A stretch of DNA of 64,000 nt from contig JASXTE010000016.1 of NCBI GenBank assembly GCA_030280995.1, forward strand, positions 20,069,501 through 20,133,500. Reading direction: 5' to 3'. The number at the start of each line of letters is the position of its first letter. Position 1 is the first letter of the stretch. The DNA is from Hemileia vastatrix. Its lineage: Eukaryota > Basidiomycota > Pucciniomycetes > Pucciniales > Zaghouaniaceae. A model generated the notes under the pieces. That model saw only the letters and a program-made list of their open reading frames with translations. It was not told where the DNA came from and searched no databases. Both the position numbers and the translations under genes were made by a program. Below, piece after piece: positions 54,793-64,000 of this stretch.

Positions 54793-57700
54793 GACCTATA
54801 GAGGCTGGGAATAGTAGACAGTTATCTCATGTATCCAATCCATTACTTTTAATTGCTACCTCAATGATTAATCCTGATATGGCTGTGATTGATGAAACTC
54901 TTGACCCTGAGTTCTATGAGAGTCTGGAAAGTTACTCAGTTTCCTTATTGAGAAACACTCCAGATGTAGCAAGAATTAATGATGAGCACTTGAGAGATAT
55001 TATTGCCAAGCAAAATCATATAATGAACAATATGCAATTGACTCAGAGATATAATAGTCTGTTAACTGATCAGGGTTATCAAGCATTAAAAAGTGAAGCA
55101 CAGAGAGTCTCTGATGAATTGTCTCATTACAAAGCAACCCATGAAAAGAAAATTGCTTTATGGCAAAATATAAAAAATGACTTGTCTAAACTAAAAGATA
55201 CTGTATCTGCCTGTTGCCAGGAGGTAGAAATAGATAAAATAAATCTGAAAAGATTGAGTGACCATTTGTCATCTTTTCAACATAAAAACCAATTATCTTT
55301 TGCAACTGTCAATGAAAGTTTATCTAGTCTTCCAAGAATGAAAACAAGACTAACAACCATTGAAGAAACATTGAACTCATTGTTAAATGACCAAAAATAT
55401 TCTGACAATTCTGTGAAGGAACATATAGTGCAGGATTCTCAACCAGTACCTGTGGCTAGTTCATCTAAAATAAAAATTGATCCAGAAATACCTGTTGATA
55501 ACACTGAGTTTCCATCAAAAACTAATGATGCACCAGGATCTGCAACAGAAGGATTAAACAATGAGATTTCAGCACAATTAGAGAAATTACAGCTGCTTCT
55601 TACTCAGAAACAAGCTAGTACTAAGGAGACTCCTTCAAATCAAAAGAATTGGCCAAAACTTGTCCAGTACCCAACATTTGATGGTGATTCTTCCTCTGAT
55701 TGGCAACAATTTATTTGCAGAATTGATAATTTAAAAAATTCTTACAAACTCCCAGATGAGGAAATTGTGTCCAAATTAATTTCTTTGTTCACTAATGTTG
55801 CCCTGATGTGGTATGAATCTGTTCTCCTGGATGGGAATGACTACTCATGGGAGGATTGGAAGAAATTAATTAAAGCACAATTTGGTGGCTCCAAGTTCAG
55901 AATGGCTCAACAAAGGCAGTATGAGGAAACTAGATATAGCTCTTCTACTGATAAACCTATTGAGTTTTTAATGAAACTTGTAAAAATCTTAAGGGCAATG
56001 GACCCATATATGGAGTTTGATTTATGGAAGGACAGGATCCTCTATAAATTACCAATGTCTCTGAGAGACTTGATTGTGGCTAGGACTGAGTTCTCCAAAG
56101 AACCCTCTTCTTTCATTAATACTTGCAATGAGATACTTCTAAACAATAAGTATGATGCAAGAAGATTCATTCCTAGGACCCCTTTGGAGAAACCCTCCAC
56201 TTACCAACAAAAACCTCTGGAAAAGGTTGGTAAACCTTCTGCCCCTGTTGCACCAAAGAAGTATGGAACAAACACTTGCTTCAAGTGCAACAAGCCTTGG
56301 CAGAAAGGCCATGTTTGTGACAAGAATATAAATCATGTGGAACAAAAAGAGGAGCATGCTGATGACACAGTGGCACTGGATGATACATCAAGTGATTGTG
56401 CCAGCAATATTTCATATGAATCTCAACAAGAAATCTTGATGCTGGAAGAAGATATTCATTATTTAAATACTATTGACGTTGATAATAATGATTTATCTAC
56501 AGTTGAGGATGCTGAGATCATAAAGAACATTGAGGATAACTCAATTTTTATTGCCCCTCTTAAGGCACCAGTCTTGATTAATGGAACCAGCATTGAAGTT
56601 GTTCTGGATTCTGGAGCTGGAGGAAGTGTAGTATCTGAAAGAGCACTTGCCTCAGTAGATCAAGACTATAAATCTAAACTGTTGCCTATCATTTCTGAAA
56701 ACTGGAGAGGGTATGGCTCTGTTTTGTCCCCCATTGGTAAATACAAAGCCACAGTGTTTTTTAAATATAACCATGGTTTTGTAAGAGCTATTTGTGATTT
56801 TGTTGTCATGAAAAATGATAACTTGAGCAATTGGTTTATTGTAGGGAATGATATTTTAACCAAGTATGGCATAAAATTGGATCCTTCAAACCAATGTTTC
56901 ACAATGGGGTTGAATGGGAAGAGAAAATTTAAAATTTCCTCCCCTAAAAAATTATTAAAACCAGAATTGAACACATGTAATTCTGTGGTTCAATATAAAG
57001 GAAGATCTACAAAGGAAATGCATGCCCTTATGTCTGAAATTGACAATGCCTCTTTTGGAGAACAACTTTCTGGTGAGGATAAAGATTCCATCATTAACTT
57101 GATAAAATCTTTTCCTATGGCCTTTGCTCATGGGTCACATGAACTGGGATTAGTTAAAGAGGAAATGAAACTTTCATTGTCTTGCCCATTAACTGATATA
57201 CCACCTAGTTTAAAGAAGAAGCCTTATCCTGCTTCTCCCACAAAGAGAAAAGATATTGAAGATAATATCTCTACCCTTTTAAAAATGAATATTATTGAAA
57301 AGGTAGTTGAAACACCTAAATATTGTGTTATCTCACCTGTCCTAATTTCTTATGAGAAAGATAAAGCCAGGTTATGTGGTGATTATAGAGCACTAAATAC
57401 TTATACTGTTGATGATATCTATCCTTTACCTAGAATCAGCTCTATACATGCTACTTTACAGGGTGCTAAATATATCAGCTGTTTGGATGGTAATAAGGGA
57501 TATCACCAGGTACCTGTTGAGAAAAATTCTCAGAACTTTCTGATGATTGCCACTCATATGGGTATTTATAAGTATATTAGGATGCCATTTGGCCCTAAAA
57601 ATGCTCCTTCTGTTTTCCAAAAAGTAATGGATAACACATTCCATCAAGAGATAATTGAAGGTTGGCTGATGGTTTATATTGATGATATCATTATATTCTC

Positions 57701-60150
57701 AAAAACATTTGAGGACCATCTTAAACACCTGTGTAAAGTATTCCAGAAAATGGATGAAATAAATATGACACTTGCTTTGAAGAAATGTAAATTTAGTTTC
57801 CATTCTTTAAAAGTTCTTGGTCATGTTGTTTCAGGCTTACAGATATGTGTTGACCAGAACAAAGTGGCAGCCATACAACAGGTGAAAGCTCCTACAACAG
57901 TAAGAGAGCTCCAAAGTTTTTTGGGAATGTGTGGATACTATAGACAGTATATTAAAAATTACCAAGTCATAGCTTTACCCCTTACCCAATTAACTAGAAA
58001 GGATGTTGCTTTTGTCTGGAATAGTGAAAGACAAAGAGCCTTTGACACTATGAAACACTGTTTGATGTCAGCACCAATTCTTGCTTTACCTGACTTTGAT
58101 CAACCATTTGTTTTGTACACTGATGCCAGTTTCATTGGTCTTGGTGCTGCCCTCCATCAAAAACAAGTGATAAATGATAAAGTTTCAGAAGTAGTAATTT
58201 GTTATATTTCAAGAACCTTGAGAAATAGTGAATTGAAATATGGTGCTACTCAATTAGAGTGTTTAGCTGTAGTATGGGCTCTAGAAAAGCTTCATTATTA
58301 CCTAGATGACCAGAAATTTGAACTTGTCACTGACTGCAGTGCAGTTAAATCCCTTTTAAACTTGAAAACACCTAATAGACATATGTTTAGATGGCAGCTG
58401 GCTGTTCAAGAGTACAGAGGGAGAATGACAATTATTCACAGAGCTGGTATTGGTCACTCAAATGTGGATATGTTATCAAGGTTACCCTTACCAAATGATG
58501 ACTCAAATCCTGCTTATGATCCTGAGGATGAAATTATCTATATCCATGGGACATATGTGGTTGATATGGAGGAAGAGCTATTACAGCTTATTCTGGAATC
58601 ATATGATAAGGACACTGACTTGAAAAAGTTATGCACCATATTAAATGATCCAAAGAATGCTTCAATACAAGCATTAATTAAAACCCTTCCACCAAAGTAC
58701 CAAAAAGGTTTGTAAAAAGGAAAATTTTCAATTGATGAAGGGTATCTATATTATAGAAGAAAGTTGAGTAATGTTATTGTTATTCCTCCTTCTATGAAAG
58801 AAATTATCTTGAAAATTTGTCATGATGACATATTAGCTGGACATTTTGATCTTAACAAAACAATGATCCTAATTAAGAACACTGCTTGGTGGGCTAATAT
58901 GTCTGAGGACACAAAATTATATGTTGAATCCTGTGATTCATGCAAAAAATCAAAAAGATTAACTGGTAAAAGAGCAGGATTAATGCAACATATTGAACCT
59001 CCTGATGCCCCATGGCAAATAATAAACATGGATTTTGTAACAGGATTACCTATTGCTGGTAAAGACAGTTATAACTCTTGTTGGGTTATTGTGGACAGAT
59101 TCACAAAAATGTGTAAATTTATCCCTACCCACAAGGATGTTTCCACTAAAGAATTAGCTTTCTTATGGTGGTCTCATATGTTTAATACTGCTGGTTTTCC
59201 TAAAGCCATAATCTCTGACAGAGACCCTAAATTTACTTCTGAATTTTGGATGTCTCTGATGGATGTTTGTGGTTGTGATCTGAAACTTTCTACTGCCCAT
59301 CACCCTCAGACTGATGGTTTAGCTGAAAGAATGATTCAGACTTTAGAGGACATGATAAGAAGATATTGTGCCTTTGGCCTTGAGTATAAAGATAATGACA
59401 GATTCACTCATGATTGGGTTACCTTACTTCCTGGGTTAGAATTTGCTTATAATAGCACTGTTCATTCTGTTACTCAAAGAAAGCCTTTTGAGCTCTGGCT
59501 TGGATATGTTCCTAATACTCCTGCCCAAATTCTCAATAACAAAATACCTAAATTGGATATACATCCTGGTGTAAAATCTTTTCTTCAAATGCAACAACTA
59601 TGCAGAAATCATGCTCAAAAATGTATTGAAAAATCATTTGAATATGAGAAGAATAGATGGGACAAATCCCATAAAGAATACACTTTTAAAAAGGGTGATG
59701 AAGTGTTGATTTCTACAGTCCACTTCAACTTACAAGGTAATAACAAATTAAAAGATCCATTTGTTGGTCCTTTTGTTGTCAGAAGAATGATTGGAGATAA
59801 TGCAGTTGAAGTTATTCTGTATTCCCCATATGACAGAAAACATCCTGTTTTTCCAATATCTCTTTTGAAACCTTACACATCCAATAGTGATTTATTTCCA
59901 AGAAGGAGGGGTAGACCAAAGAAAACCCCAAATGAAATCACTGAGACAGCAGAAATTGAAAAAATATTAAATGACAGAATAGTCACTGCTGAGAAAGGTA
60001 CAGAATACTTATTGAGATTCAAGAATAAATCATCTGAATATGATTCTTGGATACCTGGGAAGGAGATATCTAATCTTCCTACTCTACTAAAAAAGTATAA
60101 GAAGAAAAAATCATAGCATTTTTTTTATTTTTTTTTTTAGAGTAAGGGAG

Positions 60151-60969
60151 TGTCAGCCAGGCTACTAGACTTACCCAGTGAAATAAGTAATTATTTACTG
60201 GATGAAGCCGCACCTTATCATCTTTAATTATTATTTAATTATCATTTAGTTACATTAAAATTAGTTATAAATTAACTAGTTACAGAATGTTAAAATTAAA
60301 TTAATTAATTAAATAAATAAGTAAAATTAAAATTATTTTGTCCCTTATATTTTTCTCTAACACTGTGCTCAATTGACAGGTTGGGAAAAATAAAACTTTA
60401 TATTTAAAAAAATAAAATACAAAGATAAAATAAGATTTAAATATTCAAATAATATTAAATATATACAAAAAAATCAAATTTCTTATTTGGGATTGACATT
60501 TACAGTAAATATTAAAAATATTGATGTATTTCTGACATACTCTGTAAATACATCTTTTTGACACCTTCTTTTTGGAATAACTTTATTATTTGAAATACTC
60601 TTTCTGGAATGTTCTTTTTCTCTCTCTTTTCCTACTGTTTTTAGAATTTGATTTCCGTGCTTTGTCTCTCCTTTGCCTATAAAAGTCCTCTCTTTTTGTT
60701 GTCTTTTGATCATTCTATCTTACCAAACCATTTTTACAACTAGTAACCAAATAAACACTTATTCTTATATTCTATATCATTAGTATTTACAATAGTGTAA
60801 TTCTAATTTATAATTTATATTAATATTTTAATCCTACCTCTTTTATTGAGTAAAAAAATTCATCTTTGAATTAAGAAATACGTAAAAATTTGTTGAGAAC
60901 CCATTTAAGCCTGTTAAATCCTCGTAGAACTATGTACCAAATCTTCTAGACTAAAAGTGTACCTTGACA
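60151..60969 (+). repeat. Family A 3' LTR (819 bp)
   Basis: Seven differences from the 5' LTR at 42400-43218. TATAAAAG box at 60678-60685. Preceded by a T-rich run and AGAGTAAGGGAG, the polypurine tract. Flanked outside by GTTAA. Confidence 0.95.
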
Positions 60970-61911
60970 GTTAACAACTATCCATAAGGGAATGTGAGAG
61001 AAAAAACATTCCAAAAATAAGAATGTGCAAATAACAAAAGTGTTCTAAAATGATGCATCAATAAAAGATATCATATTATTTGATGTAGTTTAGAGTTCTC
61101 TTAAAATATCACACTTAGTGTAAAATAATTTGAATTAAAATTTTGTATTAATAGAATTTTAAATTTTTAAATAAATAAATTTGAATTTTTTAGACTTTAG
61201 TACTTGATATATTTTTATTTCTCTTTCATCCTGTTATTGAGCACAGTGTTAGGGAATAAATATATAAGGGACATTATTATTAATTTTAAATATTTACTAA
61301 ATTTACTTATTGTAATTAGTTATTTTATTGCAAGTAATAAATAAGTAAATATAATATAATTAATAATATAATAAGAACTAAAAGGCGTGGTTTCATCTCA
61401 GTAAATAATTAATTATTTTACTGGGTAAGTCTAGTAGCCTGGCTGAAATTTACAGTAAACTTTAAAATATATCAATTAATTTGATATATATAGCAAATAC
61501 ATTTTATTGAGGCTCTCTTTAGATTACTTTTATTATTTGAAATATTTTATTCTGGAATATTCTTCCTCTCACACTCCTGTATGTAGGCTTCTTAACTCAG
61601 TGTTCTCTCTCTCCTTCTTGCTTTTAAAAGGCCTTCCATTTTGTGCTTTTTTTGATCATCTTTTACTTACTAACATCTTTATTATATAAGACCAAAATCA
61701 ATTCTATTATTACTATAACTGGTTTAATCATTACATTTTGTGTAATCTAAATCCTTTAAAGTGATAATTAAATGGTTCCTTACCTTTTTAATTGAGTAAT
61801 AAATTACAAAGATAAATCTTTGTGCCTTTACTTTGAAATTCTTGAGTTATCCACCCTACACCGCCATTGTACCACCTTTAAAACTTTCTAGACCATTAGG
61901 ACCCCTTGAAA

Positions 61912-62134
61912 GTTAGGAGCCTTTCCGAATGGTTATCAATGCACCATTATCTTGACACCAGAGACTGTTGGACCTTCAGCTATGAGGACCCATAAGGACT
62001 GGTGGACAACTGAAAACAACAAACGTCATCAGGCATGTGACTTACCTTTTTTGCCTTGACTGGGAATTGAACCTCGCTCCAAATCTAAGGTTTATGTAGT
62101 GGAAAGTGTCCTATATATTTGTGGTGACTATACC
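61912..62134 (+). repeat. CpG-depleted family A leader remnant
   Basis: Aligns with 43219-43440: CCTTTCC, TCAATGCACCATTA against TCGACGGCGCAACG, CAGCTATGAGG against CGGCGTAGAAG, and GGGAATTGAACCTCGCTCC against GGGAATCGAACCACGCTCC. Almost every CpG of the younger copy is CA, TG or lost here. Confidence 0.8.
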
Positions 62135-62922
62135 TGTCAAGGTCTCTTTCAAGTCTAGAAGGTTTTATGAAGAGGTCCAATGGCAATAACAACGATTTTT
62201 AGGGTTTTCAAACTCAGGTACATATTTTCTATCTTAAAGATTTATTACTCAAATATTCAGAGGTAAAATTTTAATTATTATTATAATTAATGTATTATAA
62301 ATAATGTTGTTGTAAGTACTAAAACAATAATAAATAGTAATAAATGTTATAATGGTAGTATTTGATTTAATAAGATAGTAAGTAATGGAATGAATCAAAA
62401 AGTACAAAAAGGAAGGGCCTTTTATAGGCAAAATGTGAGAAAACAAAGACACAGAATTAACACCTCCTAGTACAAGAGTATGGGAGGGAAAACTTAAATA
62501 AAAGAAAGTATGTGAGATAATAGAACCTGTACTAAATGGAGCATCAAGGAAGATATCAGTATTATTTAAAATAAAACTTAAGTTCTCTTGATTGTCACAT
62601 TTAGTACAAAACATTTGATTTAAAATGTAGATTTCAACAGTATTTACATTTCTTAATAAAAGAATTTGAATTTTTTAGAATTTTAACTAATTTTATTCCT
62701 ACTCCTCTGCATGATTGATCACTGGTGTTAGGGAATAAAATATGTATGGGACATGTACTTATTTTTATTAATTATTTACTTAGTGTACTTAGTTAGTTAA
62801 TTGTAATTAATACATAAGTATTTAATAAATAATTAATTATTAATAAGGATCTAAAAGGCGTGGCTTCACCTCAGTAAGGTAATTAATTATTTTACTGGGT
62901 AAGTCTAGTAGCCTGGCGGACA
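62135..62922 (-). repeat. Family A 3' LTR, minus strand (788 bp)
   Basis: On the minus strand starts TGTCCGCCAGGC (one change from TGTCAGCCAGGC) and ends CCTTGACA. It directly follows the pol frame at 62957-64000, with AGAGTGAGGGAG before it as polypurine tract. Inserted in the leader of the level 0 element. The outer flank is ATACC (62130-62134); its partner lies beyond the window. Confidence 0.9.
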
Positions 62923-62956
62923 CTCCCTCACTCTAAAAAAAACAATAAAAAAAATG

Positions 62957-64000
62957 CTATGATTTTTTCTTTTTATACTTTTTTAATAGAGTAGGAAGAT
63001 TTGATATCTCCTTCCCAGGTATCCAAGAATCATATTCAGATGATTTATTCTTGAATCTCAATAAGTATTCTGTACCTTTTTCAGCAGTGACTATTCTGTC
63101 ATTTAGAATTTTATCAATTTCTGCTGTTTCAGTGATTTCATTTGGGGTTTTCTTTGGTCTTCCCCTCCTTTTTGGAAATAAATCACTATTGGATGTGTAA
63201 GGTTTCAGAAGAGATATTGGAAAAACAGGATGTTTTCTGTCATATGGAGAATACAAAATAACCTCAACTGCATTATCTCCAATCATTCTTCTGACAACAA
63301 ATGGACCAACAAATGGATCTTTCAATTTGTTATTACCTTGTAAGTTAAAGTGGACTGTAGAAATCAACAATTCATCACCCTTTTTAAAAGTGTATTCTTT
63401 ATGGGATTTGTCCCATCTCTTCTTCTCATATTCAAATGATTTTTCAATACATTGTTGAGCATGATTTCTGCAAAGTTGTTGCATTTGAAGAAAAGACTTT
63501 ACACCAGGATGTATATCCAATTTAGGTATTTTGTTATTGAGAATTTGTGCAGGAGTGTTTGGAACATATCCAAGCCAGAGCTCAAAAGGCTTTCTTTGAG
63601 TAACAGAATGAACAGTGCTATTATAAGCAAATTCCAACCCAGGAAGTAAGGTAACCCAATCATGAGTGAATCTGTCATTATCTTTATACTCAAGGCCAAA
63701 GGCACAATACCTTCTAATCATGTCCTCTAAAGTCTGAATCATTCTTTCAGCCAAGCCATCAGTCTGTGGATGATGGGCAGTAGAAAGTTTCAGATCACAA
63801 TTACAAACATCCATCAGAGACATCCAAAATTCAGAAGTAAATTTAGGGTCTCTGTCAGAGATTATGGCTTTAGGAAAACCAGCAGTATTAATCATATGAG
63901 ACCACCATAAGAAAGCTAATTCTTTAGTGGAAACATCCTTGTGGGTAGGGATGAATTTACACATTTTTGTGAATCTTTCCACAATAACCCAACAAGAGTT
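62957..64000 (-). CDS. Family A Gag-Pol, integrase and chromodomain part (runs off window)
   Basis: Open minus-strand frame from the window edge to TAG at 62957. It enters at N-S-C-W-V-I-V in the integrase core; S-D-R-D-P-K-F (second aspartate) and G-L-A-E-R-M-I-Q (glutamate) are intact, followed by the chromodomain E-I-D-K-I-L ... W-I-P-G-K-E-I. Very close to the family A copy at 58764-60116. One change from the consensus V-D-R-F-T-K to V-E-R-F-T-K is seen near 63980. Whether the rest is intact lies outside the window. Confidence 0.93.
   Translation of the reverse strand, partial: NSCWVIVERFTKMCKFIPTHKDVSTKELAFLWWSHMINTAGFPKAIISDRDPKFTSEFWMSLMDVCNCDLKLSTAHHPQTDGLAERMIQTLEDMIRRYCAFGLEYKDNDRFTHDWVTLLPGLEFAYNSTVHSVTQRKPFELWLGYVPNTPAQILNNKIPKLDIHPGVKSFLQMQQLCRNHAQQCIEKSFEYEKKRWDKSHKEYTFKKGDELLISTVHFNLQGNNKLKDPFVGPFVVRRMIGDNAVEVILYSPYDRKHPVFPISLLKPYTSNSDLFPKRRGRPKKTPNEITETAEIDKILNDRIVTAEKGTEYLLRFKNKSSEYDSWIPGKEISNLPTLLKKYKKKKS

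Larger units (their letters stand above)
44357..60116 (+). pseudogene. Family A Gag-Pol frame: split by family B and carrying one nonsense codon
   Basis: Starts at ATG 44357 (M-T-D-Q-S-G-F-A-S-R); codon 23 ends at 44425, and the frame continues at 54162 in the same phase beyond the inserted element. Then a coiled-coil region (about 55020-55400), capsid-like domain (about 55645-56160), zinc knuckle C-F-K-C ... G-H-V-C (near 56280), protease D-S-G-A-G-G (D at 56607), RT Y-I-D-D (57675-57686) and RNase H to about 58490. A single TAA stop stands at 58713-58715. Beyond it the same frame is open to 60116: H2C2 region, integrase D (59031), D (59217), E (59325) and chromodomain (about 59940-60080). 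The homologous codon in family B is glutamate, so one base change explains the stop. Inactive as it stands. Confidence 0.95.
42400..60969 (+). mobile_element. Nest level 2: full-length family A chromovirus
   Basis: LTRs 42400-43218 and 60151-60969 (819 bp each), flanked by GTTAA (42395-42399 and 60970-60974). I count seven differences between the LTRs, four of them at CpG sites. The coding frame starts at 44357, is interrupted after codon 23 by the family B element, resumes in frame at 54162 and runs to 60116 with one internal stop. Without the inner element it is about 8.8 kb. Confidence 0.95.
42078..61448 (-). repeat. Nest level 1: family A solo LTR, minus strand, split
   Basis: Two parts, 42078-42399 and 60975-61448, together about 796 bp. 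The right part ends CCAGTAGCC-like sequence reading GTAAGTCTAGTAGCCTGGCT on the plus strand, the reverse of the family start. It lies inside the level 0 LTR with TTTAC duplicated at both sides, and is interrupted by the level 2 element with GTTAA duplicated. Similar in detail to the minus LTR at 62135-62922. Confidence 0.85.
41747..62134 (+). mobile_element. Nest level 0: old family A element, 5' LTR and leader
   Basis: A plus-strand family A LTR, split: first part 41747-42077 (TGTCAGCCAGGCTGCTAGAC), second part 61449-61911 (ends TTGAAA, a decayed TTGACA). The split carries a 5-bp duplication, TTTAC (42073-42077 and 61449-61453). After it comes a primer-binding-like GTTAGGAGCCTTTCC and a leader, 61912-62134, homologous to 43219-43440 but with most CpG sites gone. 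The leader is cut by the next family A element at 62135; the remainder is not seen. Confidence 0.85.

Overview
This 64 kb window is a strongly AT-rich eukaryotic, almost certainly fungal, segment. Only one conserved host gene is visible: a five-exon heterotrimeric G-protein beta subunit gene (37608-39057, +) with short GT-AG introns and a basidiomycete-type protein. The transposon set (chromodomain Ty3/gypsy elements, a second gypsy lineage of the kind common in basidiomycetes, Ty1/copia remains, PIF/Harbinger-like DNA elements with a Myb/SANT-like partner gene) suggests Pucciniomycotina, plausibly a rust fungus. The species cannot be settled from the sequence, and the rust assignment is inference.

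Layout. 1-4.1 kb: truncated pol and 3' LTR of a chromodomain gypsy element ('family A') and small repeat debris. 4.1-16.3 kb: two diverged ~0.58 kb direct repeats bracketing a decayed multi-exon gene of unknown function (+) and a decayed gypsy element of another lineage ('family D', -) that has LTR-like arms in inverted orientation. 16.3-20.1 kb: Ty1/copia pseudogene (+) split by a 1502-bp solo LTR of family B. 20.6-33.75 kb: two Harbinger-like elements meeting TIR to TIR; the left one carries a family C solo LTR, the right one is split by a complete, apparently intact 8.84-kb family C retrotransposon (-) whose LTRs look identical. 33.8-34.5 kb: tRNA-like SINE candidate and a MITE inside a MITE. 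34.5-41.7 kb: host segment with a hairpin cluster, the G-beta gene and pyrimidine-rich flanks. 41.7-62.1 kb: a four-level nest (old family A LTR > solo family A LTR > full family A element > full family B element), each junction marked by a 5-bp target duplication. 62.1-64 kb: the 3' end of another family A element (-), running off the window.

The most interesting signal is shared by families A, B and C. Each encodes one long Gag-Pol frame (coiled coil, capsid, zinc knuckle, aspartic protease, RT, RNase H, D,D35E integrase, chromodomain). In each, the low-complexity start of that frame is overlapped in the +1 frame by a second ORF of about 150-190 codons. The three overlapping ORFs share a charged, helix-prone region, a K-W-(K/Q)-W-D-W motif and a basic H-P-Y-(R/K/Q)-G tail, although the Gag frame over the same DNA is poorly conserved. 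I do not recognise this overprinted protein. Family A also has an array of about eleven micro-exon-like repeats between its LTR and its start codon.
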